Source of the DNA: Exaiptasia diaphana
Taxonomy: Eukaryota > Cnidaria > Anthozoa > Actiniaria > Aiptasiidae
Reading direction: 5' to 3'
DNA length: 64,000 nt
Assembly: GCF_001417965.1 (NCBI RefSeq)
Contig: NW_018384864.1
Span: 176,218 to 240,217 of the forward strand
Positions 9,827 to 22,161 of the stretch are shown here, piece after piece (within the stretch, counting starts at the first letter, position 1; every line of letters starts with the position of its first letter). Both the position numbers and the translations under genes were made by a program. Below the pieces are notes generated by a model. It saw only the letters and a program-made list of their open reading frames with translations, did no database searches and had not been told where the DNA came from.

Positions 9827-11107
9827 TCAAAGTTTTGTAATACTAGTACTGTTTGGTATAGCAACAACACATGCCCCTGCACGTCCTGCATTTAGTGGAG
9901 CAACCTCCTCCCATTCATTAGTTATAGGATCATATGCCTCTACTGCATTTAAATACTTAGAACCATTATAGCCACCAATCGCATATAGTTTGTCACCTAG
10001 ACAACAGACACCTACAGCATCTCTGCAATTTATCATGGAGCCGACAACAGTCCACTGGTCTGTTTTGGGATCATAACGTTCTACAGATTCAAACTGTCGG
10101 CATGAGTCTTGGCTTGCAGGAGTGTCATGTCCTCCCATGGCATATAAAAAGTTACCAAGTACAGTGACACCAACACCTGAAAGTAAAGTTTGTTAATATT
10201 TAGGTTGTTTTTGAAACACTTTTACACTTGATAACAAAAAACTTCTGATTCTCTGTGAGTTGATTCTATATAAAATAAAATTAATTGAATGGTAAAATAT
10301 TCCTGCATTTCAGTGTCGAGTCTTTGAGTTATGAAGGTTCAATCTTACAATATGTTAATGAAAATGACGTCAAAGAAGGCTTCATTAGATATACGAACTT
10401 CAAAGGAGTCACTGTTTCATGGCATTAAATTTATTGTATGCAATGTAGGGAATAACCATATTCCCTGATGGTGTTTATGAAAACATTTTTGAGCGTCCCT
10501 TGACGTCATTATCATTAGCATATTGGAAGATTAAACCTTTAAAACTCAAAGACTCGACACTGAAATGCAGGAATATTTTACCATTCAATTAATTTTATTT
10601 TATATAGAATCAACTCACAGAGAATCAGAAGTTTTTTGGCAGGCGTTACAGGCACTTTAAATGTATAATAAATGGTAACGATCTTGATATTTATATTCTT
10701 GTCAGTTATTTCAAGGAAAGATGAGAAACCAAGAATGATCAACTTTACTGTTAATACTTGATAACTGTAAATGAAAAACTGAAAACTGAAAAAAAAGAAA
10801 CAGCAGGAAGATTAAGGTGAGGAATTAAATCAAGTGCAAAAAGATTTAAACAACTTTTACCTCCCCTCCTCTTTAACATTGGAGAAACTAAAGTCCATCT
10901 GTTTGTGTTAGGGTCATAGCATTCCACTGAATTCAAGCATGATGATCCATCTCTTCCTCCAACGGCATACAGTTTGCCATCTAAAACAGCCACACCAACA
11001 GTGGATCTTGNGGTACTCATTGGAGCAACAAAGCTCCACTGCTTTGTGATTTGATCATATCTAGACAAGTCATTCAAACACTGGTTACAATCATTTTGCT
11101 CATCAAG

Positions 11108-11145
<38 letters not shown>

Positions 11146-13503
11146 CTCCCCTGGGTTAAGGTCATGTATTGTTTTGATTCACAGAGCCATTTCAATAAAC
11201 AACTCTCATTTCAATAATATTCTCTAATGATAAATTATTATACATTGTTTGAAAGCTCTTTTGCAATGAAAATGTTTTGATTCTTTTAAATGAAACTGAC
11301 CATAGCACTTCCTAAAAAATAGTATAAACATGCTGCTAAACTGACATAAACTTAAATGGTTTTGAACTGGACCAGCTCCATATAATCATAGCCTTGACAC
11401 TTACCTTTCAACAGTACTGAGATACGACCAGCCATCATGGCCCCCAACAGCATACAGTGGACCATTCAAAATTGCCACACCTAGACCATGTCGATGGGTA
11501 TTCATAGATGTAACTGATGTATATTGAGCTGTTTCAGGATCATAACTTTCTACTGTATTAAGTGTTTTAAGTCCATCTCTTCCACCTACAATATATAGAT
11601 TACCATCCAATACAGCTAATCCAAACTGTAAACGTCTCGAAGCCATAGGTCCAACAAGTGACCAGTGATTATTTCGGACATCATATTCCTCTATGTTGAT
11701 GGCTCCCTTTGAAGAATCCATACCTGTCAACAAGAAAAATCCATAACTGTATATAATATACAATATTTTTCATTTTAATCAATTTTGTTTGTCACGTCAT
11801 ATTGTATGAATTACTTGATTCACCAGTCATCCAACAATGTTGCGGTCCATATAAATACTCAGATTTTATATTATAAAGATTCAAGTACATTTTTTGGCAA
11901 TTGCAAAATATTATGTAATTATTGGCTGAGTAAGAGGACACAAATCAGAAGAGACTAAATCTTTTCATTTTAAGGGCAAACCAAACACAATCTTTATTTA
12001 AAGATCCTTATGCTAAAAATACTTTTTTTTAATTTTCGTAGCTATTAAATGGAAAAAATGAAAACAATGGCCACTTATAGCTAGCCCTCCCCTTCCCTCC
12101 CCCAGACACCTTTAATGCCTTTTCTTTCCTTTCTCTATGTGAACACCAATGTGGAAATAGTATACTACAGGGTTGCCACAGATGTCAAAGGCACAGAAAT
12201 CAACCCCATCTAAATTTTCCTCCATGTCCTACCCCTTCCCCTCTGGCCGAGTTTTTATCTTATCCTAAGAAATGCAATAAAAGGGAAAAGTGAAAAACGC
12301 CAGAAAACTAGAAGTGAAGGAGAACACATCCCCCATTGGCCCAATGATCTGTCATGTCAATACAGGCAACAGGTCAGACTGCAAGGATTTGTAAGCCAGG
12401 TTTTTAATATTACTCGCCTGGGCAGATATGGGACATAAGTGATGACAGATAATTTATGCAACAATTAATGTTATCTGTTTGGACCTACACCCCCTGGTCC
12501 TAAAACTGATCATTCTCATTCCCATGCAATTTATTGTGTTTTATAATTTGTAAAACTTACCACCCACTGCAAATAACCTCCCTACAGTAGAATATCTAGG
12601 TTTTGTTCTAGGTGAAAGTGCTTGAAGTCGTCTCTCTGGCAAAAGCTGATATTTCATGGCCTCTATGATCAGTTCTCTGCATGGTGCAAGGTCACGAAAA
12701 AGTGGACAAGGTTCAACTTGGTCTAGAAGGTATTGTGTTGACAGCAATGGAAGGCGTACGTGAGAGAGAAGGTCTGAGAGATGTTTTTTTCTGTTTTCAT
12801 AATCGTGTTTAGTCCATGAAGTTAGAGCTGTAAATACTTGAGTTTCAGAAGAAACGTTAAGATCGTCGCTAGATAAAAGCTCTGCCACACTTTCTGCAGC
12901 TAATACAACAAATTCTTGATTTTTTACAACATCAACGAAGTGATCTTTTGTGTACTTATCGCTTCGCTTGAATAGTTCCACACATCCATGCCCATCTGCA
13001 AATGCACGAATTCCCAAACAGTTAGAGGGGTGAAGCTGATGGCACATGAATTCAGAACAGGCTTGCTTCACCTCATCAACCTGAAGTATACAAGAAGCCG
13101 ACAGCAAATTCTCAACATTGTCAACACGTATTTCGATCTCTGCTGTATAGGCATACTTTATCAAAGCTTCCACAGCCAAAGGATTTAAATCTGTTAAATT
13201 TACTGTATATTGCGTTGTTTCTGACATATCTCCCGTAAACATAGCACTGAAATAGTCACTAAAAGCTGCTAATATAAGGCGATGTGCTTTGATTTTCTTG
13301 TCGCCAACTACAAGTTTGATGTCGCAAAGAACAGAATTTTCTTTGAATGCTTGAAACCGACGAAAGGTTTTTGCTAGATGTTCGTCGCTTCGAAATGTTA
13401 CGCAGTCGTCGTCCTCCTCCATATCTTTCCCTTTCAATCCAAAAATGTTGAGTATAAATCTTCTAATTATTAAGTGCTCTTTTTCTTCATTAAAGACTTT
13501 CAT
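9827..13503 (-). CDS. KLHL5: BTB-BACK-kelch protein, KLHL1/4/5 type
   Basis: Four coding exons on the reverse strand: 13503-12561, 11723-11405, 11060-10861 and 10176-9827. All have GT-AG borders and matching phases, giving 603 residues. The BTB domain (about 40-145) reads [20 protein letters not shown], followed by BACK and then six kelch repeats with motifs such as YAVGGHDGW and [12 protein letters not shown]. The family supplies substrate receptors for Cullin-3 ubiquitin ligases. The wording of the blades ([36 protein letters not shown]) matches vertebrate KLHL1/4/5 closely; these are co-orthologues, so the symbol marks the group only. Start: a second in-frame Met lies 27 codons on (MEEDDD), and either may be used. 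One ambiguous base at 11011 masks a residue. The C-terminus is slightly longer than in vertebrates. The gene shares a short divergent promoter with MMAA. Confidence 0.95.
10235..10638. mobile_element. Long-TIR foldback MITE inside a kelch intron
   Basis: About 140 bp at the left end (from CAAAAAACTTCTGATTCTC through TGACGTCA) recur inverted at 10498-10638, nearly perfect over the outer 90 bp. The spacer is about 120 bp with no open frame. No clear target duplication. High arm identity suggests a recent insertion or arm homogenisation. Confidence 0.7.
11110..11142. repeat. 33-bp poly-C tract
   Basis: An uninterrupted run of 33 C, then TCCCTCCCC, lies in the kelch intron between exons 2 and 3. 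On the coding (reverse) strand it is poly-G. The length is prone to sequencing error. Confidence 0.7.
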
Positions 13504-13798
13504 ATGTTTTTTGTCAAAATATTTTGCACTGCCCAGACTCTCCTCCGTTAACGTAAACTTGCCACAGGAACTCCAAATAACACAAAATGATTATTATAAT
13601 TTTTGTAGATTTTGGCTCAAAATGTATGAAGACTTGCTTCTTAAAATATTGTCTTGAATAAAAGATTATATATCAAAACCTAAAATAAATAAAAAAATAA
13701 AAAATTTGCGAGTGAAACTGTTTTTGTATAGAGGTTTGGCCTGCAACGTCACAGGCCAGCGGTAACCATTTTAGTAAAAATATTTCAACAAGTGAAGA
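13504..13798. promoter_or_regulatory. Divergent promoter region, KLHL / MMAA
   Basis: The two start codons are 295 bp apart on opposite strands, so this interval must hold both core promoters and 5' UTRs. It is AT-rich; an AACGTCA half-CRE lies near 13747. No TATA box is clearly placed. Confidence 0.5.
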
Positions 13799-15558
13799 AT
13801 GTTATCAACTAAACTATTGATTTTTCGACGTTCGTGTTATGCTACCAAAAGATCATCATTACCATATCATTTTCAAAGATGGTACTATGCTCAAACAGCT
13901 TCTAAAATCCCAGATCAAGATCCAAAAGTGCTGCAAATATACGAAGGAATTACCAAAGGTCACAGGGGATCTCTTGCACAGGGAATAACACTAGTTGAAA
14001 CATTACACCCGGAAAAATATAAACAAGCTCAAAAGCTATTATCAAAGGCTGTCAGATTTTCAAAAAGAGAATTGACGTTTTCTTCAGGGCAGAAGAGTTC
14101 CTTTAGGGTCGGTTTCTCAGGGCCACCAGGAGCAGGGAAATCCTCATTCATTGAGGTTTTTGGCAAGCTTCTTACAACACAGGGGCACAAAGTTGCTGTT
14201 CTTGCAGTTGATCCATCGTCTTCACGGACTGGTGGATCATTACTGGGAGACAAGACACGTATGACAGAGTTGTCACGTGATCCTAATGCTTACATTAGGC
14301 CTTCGCCGACATCAGGAACATTGGGTAAGAATCACATCAACCATTGCGTGATAGTTTAAGTAAGTTATTCAAAACTATAGACCAGCAATATGTAGGTGAT
14401 GCATCGTAGAACTACAACCCAAGTGACTGACATGAGACATGATCCCTTTCATCTCATCCCTTCATCTAATTCCTTTGAACATTGTTCATTTATCATAACT
14501 AATAATCCATCTCATCTACTTCAAAAACCATAAGTCATATAAAAATTAAAAATCTACAACTATTATTTGTAATGCAGTGGTCACATGACCTCCAATAGAT
14601 AATGTGCCAGTATTGTATGTTTTATATAGGTGGTGTAACAAGAAGCACCAATGAAGCCATAGTCCTGTGCGAAGCTGCAGGATATGATGTCATTATAGTA
14701 GAGACGGTTGGTGTTGGACAGTCAGAGTATGCCGTGGCACACATGGTTGACATGTTTGTATTAATAATCCCACCAGCAGGAGGAGATGAGCTTCAAGGAA
14801 TCAAGAAGGGAATTGTTGAAATGGCTGATTTAGTTCTTGTTAATAAAGCTGATGGTGAATTGTTGATTCCAGCTCAGAGAATACAAGCTGAATACATTAG
14901 TGCATTAAAACTTCTGAGAAAAAAATCTAAGTTATGGTCACCACCTGTAAGTACATAATTTTGATAATAAACTGTAAGCATTTCTGGTTTTCAAGAGATG
15001 TCATGACTGTCATATTTGGAAAAGAGAAAAGAAAGTATTCAATTTGAGTTAGCTTCATATTACCTTTTCACAAATATTTATTCAACCGTTTTAAGAGAAG
15101 ACCCCTTCCTCACAACCATGAAAATTATGAAATTATTGTTGTATGTTTTTCTCTTGCATTAGACTACAAATTGTCTTTGCTCTATGACATCCTTGCAGTG
15201 AGTAAGATGTAAATTTATTTTTTGACTTTTATTTTTTGAATATTAGGTTCTTAGAGTTTCGGCACAAACAGGTGATGGCATTCCGAAGACCTGGGATGTC
15301 ATGCAAGATTTCTTTGAAAAGATGTCAGCCGTTGATGAACTAGAACTGTTGAGACGGAAGCAACACATAATTTGGATGTGGAATCACATCAAAGAACACA
15401 TCATGATGAGATTTAAGATGAATCCTGACGTTAAGAAGAAGATTAAAAGTTATGAAAGTCTAGTTGGAGAAGGGCTAATGACGCCAGGTCTAGCTGCTGA
15501 CATGCTGCTGAAAATCTTTGAGAGATCTTCAGAAAATGGAAAGCAAACAGACAATTGA
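13799..15558 (+). CDS. MMAA: Methylmalonic aciduria type A protein, mitochondrial GTPase
   Basis: Three coding exons, 13799-14324, 14630-14946 and 15247-15558, join in frame with GT-AG borders to give 384 residues (human 418). The Arg/Ser-rich N-terminus looks like a mitochondrial targeting sequence. The G3E-family GTPase core shows P-loop GPPGAGKS, the following [18 protein letters not shown], switch region ETVGVGQSE and the guanine-binding NKAD. The helical C-terminal segment ([13 protein letters not shown]) is the dimerisation arm. The protein gates cobalamin loading and protects methylmalonyl-CoA mutase in propionate catabolism in the matrix. All key motifs are intact, so it should be functional. 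Confidence 0.97.
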
Positions 15559-16208
15559 TATTATATTCTTTTAGTTATAAGCTAGTTGTAAATATATATG
15601 AACATAAATTATGAATTAAAATTGTGTGTTTTTTGTGTGTTGATCTTATCTTTTTTTTATTATTATTATTTTGTTTTATTTATATATATCTTTTTTATAA
15701 CCTGTGTCATGATAGGTGGTCCAAATGATTAAAAGATGAGTACCTGGGGAATACTTCTGCATGGAGTACTTTGAATTTTTATGAATATGAATAATATTTC
15801 AAGCACTTATAAGATAAAAATCCAAAGTAACTAAATTAGCTTCAGTGGAAGATCATCATTGGGAATAATAATAAGTACTGATGAAAATACTGCTTTATAG
15901 TTTTTTTTTATTTGTGTGTAATTTTTGTCTTGTTTAAAATTCCTCAAACTTTCGAGAAGAAAAAAAAAAACATTATTCTCCACCCCCCTTGTAATATAAA
16001 GAATGCAGTCCCACATTGCGTATACTTCCAGCGGTTTCAGCCCACAAGCTCAAGTGCCAAACATTTTTGAAGTTCTTACGGATGACTACCCACCCATGAA
16101 ATCATGAAAACCTGTCCTTTTTAGCTGAAAAATGGCGTTTACCTCAAGCTGTTGTTTCAACAGCTAGTTTACTTGGCTATAGACCGAAGATAAGCCTAAT
16201 TCCACAAC
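15559..16208. other. Intergenic spacer MMAA-ILK
   Basis: 650 bp of AT-rich DNA with T-rich runs and no supported gene. It contains the MMAA 3' end and the ILK promoter; the last 100 bp are the likely ILK 5' UTR. Confidence 0.4.
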
Positions 16209-18851
16209 ATGGAAGATATTTTTTCTGCTTCGCGTGACGGCAACACAAGATTTGTGAAAACATGGCTGGAGGATACGAGAAACGACTTGAATCTCGGGTA
16301 AGTTGAACAAGTTATCACTCTTGTCTTTCAACTAGCGCTTGAAGTCATCAGACCAAAACCATTTTGATTCAATGTACTATTTCCACAGCGCTATCAGTGG
16401 TCTACTGGTCACTCTCTTCAATAACAAATAGTGTTCGAGCATGCACGGGTGAATTTGTAAATAACAATTGTCGTAAGCTAATGTTCATTTGATTTCTGTT
16501 CATGTTATTTCAGGGATGATCATGGTTTTACGCCGTTTTTGTGGGCTTGTCGAGAAGGACAAGTCGCTATTTTTGACATGTTATTGTCTCGTGGAGCAAG
16601 AGTTAACGCTGTAAACGATGGTGGCGATAATGGACTGCACTTGGCAGCCAGCAAGGGAAACAAAGAAGTTGTCCTCAAGGTTTGTTTTCATCGTGATAGT
16701 TATTTTATGCTTGTCTTGTCGATTATAGTAAACACCTGGTTCAACATTTTGGAGAGTTAGCTAATGTTTGTGTTTGTTGTTAGTGGTATTGTCTGGCTTT
16801 CAACATCTTATAGACTCATATAAACTTAAGTCTTAATATATAGGGTTTCATTTTTACTTCTTCATAATAATGTATTTGTTTTTGAAGTAATTGTTATCTA
16901 ATGACCCGCCTGCATGATTCACTTCCTGAATGTTATGAGTATTTGCCTGGGTGTGTGTTTATGGCCATGAAAAACTAGTTGTAACCTGACCTTTATATAA
17001 GCTTAGCTGCTAATCTTTCTATCTAGCTTACTTACAGTGCAATAATATTTCATATGAAGATATAAGAATGTAAATATTCCACTCGTCCATTTATGCACAA
17101 TCTATTCATTCATTTTTACTCCTTTTTACTAACAATGGCAGTAATTCTACAAAAAGCATGTCTGTTATTACATGTCATTGTGAATTTGAAATTCAATTTT
17201 TATTTTATGCAGTAAAATATATGGCTGCTGCTGAAACTAAATTATTGTCATTAGCTTATCAAATTGCAGTCTTGAGCTCAATTGCTAAAGGTTTTGGAAT
17301 AAGCCAATCCCATAGATCAAACATGAGTGTGGGGATGCTACTATCTGATTGAATAACAGTGTTGCTAGTTCTACCACTCTTGATTTTAATGCTGTTATCT
17401 GATTAGTCAGGGTTTAATTAACTCAAAACTGGCCCCAGTTTCAGCAGCTACAATGCGAAAGTTGATTAGAAAATATTTTGCCATATCAAATATACTTTCT
17501 TTTATGATATCCAAAGTTTACAACTGTAAATTGGGTCAAGTATTCATTGCATGTCCTTCTGCCTTAACAAGAATTACATTTTTCATCAGCTTCTTCGAAA
17601 TAAATGTGCAGTTAACGGCATCAATGAACATGGTAATACTCCATTACACTATGCATGTTTCTGGAATTATGAAAGTGTTGCAGAGGTAAGGAATGATTGG
17701 TTTGACATGTACGTCATGGGAAAAGGTACTAGATCATAGATTTACTTCTAATTATATAAATGCTTTAGGAGCTTGTCAAGAAGGGTGCTTATGTGTCTCA
17801 GTGTAACAGATTTGGAGAAACTCCACTTGATAAGAGTAAACCTTACTTAGCTGAGATCTTGAAAGGTATCAAAACTGTCTACTATAAACCCTTTATTTTA
17901 CACGAATAGTAAACGAATAAAAGTACGTAGCAATAGCTTTAAAGTTGACATATATATTGATGTATTCTAGATCTTGCTACACAACTTGGACAGAATCTTA
18001 AGAAAATCCCCTATAAAGGTAGCTATTGTCTCACTTGGTATTGATTAGTTAATTTGATACTGATTTGATACGTATTGTATGTAAATAGCCTAGCACTTAG
18101 CCTTTTGTTCTATACCATGTATATATATCTAGATTATAGGAATGTTTATCATTAAATACTGTCTGATGAGTGCGTAGAACGAAACTCGGAGTTACAGCAA
18201 AATCTTGCCTCTTTGATATCATATATATAATTTGATACTGACAAATATTACTATTCATCTCACAGATTCTTCCAACAAAGGAGGCAGAAGAATTGGTTAG
18301 TGCTATCAAAAAGACAAATATTAAAAGCTAAATATATGTAGTGTGCTAAACTAAAAAACATTGTCCCAGCTACAGATTTGCATAAATTTTGTCATGTTAT
18401 AGTTACAATGTTTCTGAGGTCGCTTCCATTGTTTTAATTACACACCAGGAAAGTATGTCAGCTCTTTAGCATACAAACTAGTGACACATGAGATCATTGG
18501 CTTATTAATCCGCAGTCACTAAAGAAAAGATTTGATAACAAGCTACCATACAGACACAGTAAATCCAATTATCTTTTGTTTAGATTTAAGAGACATAAAG
18601 GATAGATATGAATGGATTTCACCAGATGAAATAACACTCACAGAGAAAATAAGTAAAACAGTAACTGGTGAGGTAAATATACACAGATTGAAAACAAATC
18701 ATATTGTATTTAGACAAACGTTAATTCCTATAGCAACTGGACATCTTGTATTCTTGGGATACTAGACACTTCTCTCACTCTCTCACTCTCTTCTTGATCA
18801 TGTGTATTAATGGAAGTTATGTTCTAGTAACCCTATTTTTTCAGCTTGGAA

Positions 18852-18887
<36 letters not shown>

Positions 18888-21048
18888 TCACTTAATGTAC
18901 TTTTTTTCTTGTTTGTGTGTTTCGGTTTTTCATTAGGTTTGGAGAGGCAAGTGGAACGATATTAACATTGTTGCCAAAAAACTAGCAATAAAATTTGTCA
19001 ATAAACGTATTTCTAGAAACTTCAGTGAAGAGTATTCTAAGTTGAGGTAATTGAGAATGTGTCCTTACTGTTTTTAAAACATTATCCAATTTTCAATCGT
19101 TTTTCACTCCTATCTCATTTTGTCACCCTATTTGGTACTAACAGTCAATTTTATTGTATGTTTTTTTCTCTTCGTTATAGAATTTTCTCACATCCAAATG
19201 TTCTGCCAGTAATAGGAGCTGTTAACGATCATAAGAACCTGATAGTGTTATCCCAACAAATGCACTATGGGTCACTGTTTAACATTCTTCACGAAGGAAC
19301 TGGTATCATTGTAGATCAAGAACAAGCCATCAAGTTTGCTATGGATATCGCAAGGGGAATGGCATATTTACACTCTCTAGATCAACTCATTCCCAGACTT
19401 TACCTGAAAAGTACACATGTCATGGTAAGGATTTATGATAAGTAATCATGGGACGTGGTCAGAATTTTAGCTGATGATGATTATATTAAGTAATGATAAT
19501 GATGATGATGATGATGATGATGATAATGATGGCAATGATAGTGATATTGATCAAGTTTCAATTATACAAATGTACGCACATACTTAATTAGTTATTTTTA
19601 ATTGATAATACTTAAACATACTATTGCTTGATAAATGTTAAAATGGATAAATGGTTTTTTGTGATGATGATAATAATAGTGAGTATCTGACTCATCCATC
19701 CAGTGTTTTTCTTTTCCCAACTCCCCTCACAAAGCATGCTGGGATGTCAACACAGGGAGACCAATGCATAATGATGTTATTTCATCTTGTAGATAGATGA
19801 AGACCTAACAGCAAGAATCAGTATGGCTGACTATAGATTTTCCTTCATGAATCTCAGTAAATATGAGTCTCCAAACTGGATGGCTCCAGAATGTAAGTAA
19901 AAAAGAATGAGAAAGAATGAACATTTGTAAGCTTAAAGATGCTTTAATCAGTCAAACTTGAGCTTTACCAGATGTCTTTCTGCTCAATTATCTGCGCTTT
20001 AGTTCATCTTTGAATGACAACTAACACAAGAAATATGAAAAGTGACTAAGTTGTCAATATTCAAGTTCAGGCCTTTATGATAATTTTATTGTTATTCATT
20101 GTCATCAATGTGGACGTAACCCAGACCAGAGTGTGGTATATATCCTCAATTGCATTTATACTAGCATCAACTCCATAAGCAATATTATTATCCCATAAGG
20201 GGAATACATTTAGATATTGATATCGACTTTGGATAGTAAACAACAGTTTGATGATTATTCTGTCCTGTTTTCCATGTAGTTCTTCAAAAAAGCCCTGAAG
20301 AAGTTGACCAGAGGTCAGCAGACATGTGGAGTTATGCTATCCTGTTATGGGAGTTGGTGACAAGAGAGGTTCCATTTGCAGATCTTTCTCCAATGGAGAT
20401 TGGCATGAAGGTAATGCTGTAATGCTGAAACCTGTTCATGACGTAGAATAGTCTTCTTCACAGTTCCCTGCGCCATCTTGAAATGTAGCTGAGCCTTTCC
20501 ATCGAAGCGAGACGACTGTTGAGGTGCAATAATAGAAACCTTCTTTCACACCTATAGAAAATTATTTATGGGTAACTTATCTATCATTGCAAGATAAACA
20601 GTTGTCTTGCTTCGATGTAGGCATAGCTACCTTTCGAGATGGGGCTGGGATCCATGAAGGAGACTATTGTATGCAAATCTGATGCAAACCAATGAAAACA
20701 AATTATTGATGTAAAAATACAATGTCAATTACCTGGTTTTTATGAATTCTGAGTAAGTTTTATGGATGAATAAACTTTTTTTTTAGATATGGGTCAGGTT
20801 GCATCAGGTGCATACGCTCCTGTTATCAACAGGGACCCTTATTGCAGTAAAGCATCATGACATATTGTCTATATTTATACTAATAGTATACAACATTTCA
20901 GGTTGCTTTGGAAGGATTAAAGCCTCCCATCCCACCAGGTGTGTCATCTCACATGGTCAAGTTAGTCAGTATCTGCTGGAATCCTGACCCCAGCAAGAGG
21001 CCCAGATTTGATCAAATTATTCCTATTCTGACAAAAATGTCTTTGTAG
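16209..21048 (+). CDS. ILK: Integrin-linked kinase (pseudokinase)
   Basis: Twelve coding exons join in frame: 16209-16297, 16514-16679, 17590-17685, 17769-17865, 17971-18018, 18266-18295, 18584-18672, 18937-19046, 19181-19424, 19793-19892, 20280-20410 and 20902-21048. The product is 448 residues (human 452). The N-terminus [12 protein letters not shown] opens the ankyrin repeats that bind PINCH in the IPP complex ([30 protein letters not shown]). The kinase-like domain starts with VWRGKW. The HRD position is replaced by IPRLYLKS and the DFG position by MADYRF, as in vertebrate ILK, so it is a scaffold rather than an enzyme. APE and the C-lobe [14 protein letters not shown] are conserved and would bind parvin. 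Exon 6 is only 30 nt. Introns carry AAT and GAT microsatellites. Recognition is very secure. Confidence 0.97.
18852..18887. repeat. (AAT)n microsatellite in ILK intron
   Basis: About twelve AAT units in the intron after coding exon 7, close to the acceptor of exon 8. Confidence 0.8.
19495..19530. repeat. (GAT)n microsatellite in ILK intron
   Basis: A run of GAT/AAT triplets after coding exon 9. Confidence 0.75.
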
Positions 21049-21909
21049 AAATATATTTTATTATAGATCTCTATTTTTGTAAGTTAATAATATTGTGCAT
21101 GTTTTTAGTTATTTGATGAATCATACAAATATATTGACTCTATTGATTTGATGTCTTCAAGTGAAATGAAATAATGACCTTTTTAACAGTATCAATCTAT
21201 GTTGAACATTACATGCGCTGTTTCTAGATATAAGAGAGTCTAGTCCTAGTTTTTTTAAGAAGATTAGTCAATAATTAATTCTTATAAATAATAATATTAC
21301 AGCAATACTTTATAAGTCGTCAGTACTCCATGGACAATATTATTTTGTTCAGGACAGATGTTCAAGGGTTGAATAAATATTTTGATAATGGAGCGTTTGT
21401 GCCCTAGACTATATTCTATCATGGATTAAATCATAAATCATAATCACATTTAGTAAATATTAGCATATGTGATGGATGTTATATTCATTTGTAGTTAACA
21501 TTCTTACTTGTTTGCGAAATTTGCAAGAATTGTAATTTGTTTTGTTAGTTTTCTAAAGACTGGAAAGGTTGAGGGAAGAATGTGATGATGCCAATGATGG
21601 CAGCAATGATGATGATGAAATTTGCGCGCACGTCAAGTTGGGCGAGTTATTTCTTTGCGTAGCACATTAGACAATAAGGCGTGTTTAGTTTTAAAATTCC
21701 TTTATTCAATACGAATAAACCCTAAATTCAGCTTAACAACTTAAAAGACTCATTTCCCAATAAACTTGCTAGTCTAAACAATCAAAGAATAACACAAGCT
21801 TACATGCGTGTAGTAAACTTAAGCTTCCAGTGTATAGACTCACTAACATACAAGTACGATCAGTCCCTATAGACATTAAAATTCTCATCTCCTTAAATTT
21901 GCGTCAGGC
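21049..21909. other. Spacer ILK / small secreted protein, tail to tail
   Basis: No coding sequence supported. ILK 3' UTR with an AATAAA at about 21371 lies on the left. The right end is presumably the 3' UTR of the reverse-strand gene. Confidence 0.4.
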
Positions 21910-22161
21910 CTATTGTGATTTGTCCTCCGGTGTGAGTTGAAATCGCTTGTGCAAATCCTCTCCTAATTCGCGACGACGACGACATTCGTTTCGACAATTA
22001 TCGGCCGAATTTACGCACGACTTGCATCCTTCAAAGCCAACGCACGACGTGAAACACTTGTGAACTTCTGCATTACAAAAACTTGCACATTTCCATGCGT
22101 TCGTGTGAGGTAAGACAACACCCAGTACAAGTACAGCGGCTATTAACATAGAGACGTTCAT
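21910..22161 (-). CDS. Small secreted 8-cysteine protein A
   Basis: 83 residues. An N-terminal signal peptide (about 1-22: LIAAVLVLGVVLP, cleavage likely after HTNA) is followed by a compact cysteine region and a basic end (CRRRRELG). The mature cysteine frame is C-x3-C-x6-C-x3-C-x5-C-x2-C-x6-C-x3-C. The CX3C pairs suggest short helices clamped by disulphides, as in helical-hairpin folds. The same frame occurs in the protein at 27817-28242, 5.7 kb away on the same strand, so the two are paralogues. I do not recognise the family; a secreted signalling, defence or venom-type role are all possible and none is shown. The AACAG directly before the ATG could be a splice acceptor of a 5' UTR intron. 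Confidence 0.72.
   Translation of the reverse strand: MNVSMLIAAVLVLGVVLPHTNAWKCASFCNAEVHKCFTSCVGFEGCKSCVNSADNCRNECRRRRELGEDLHKRFQLTPEDKSQ

Noticed and set aside
12988-13188. Forward open frame antisense to kelch exon 1
   Set aside because: It is antisense to a conserved BTB-BACK coding exon.
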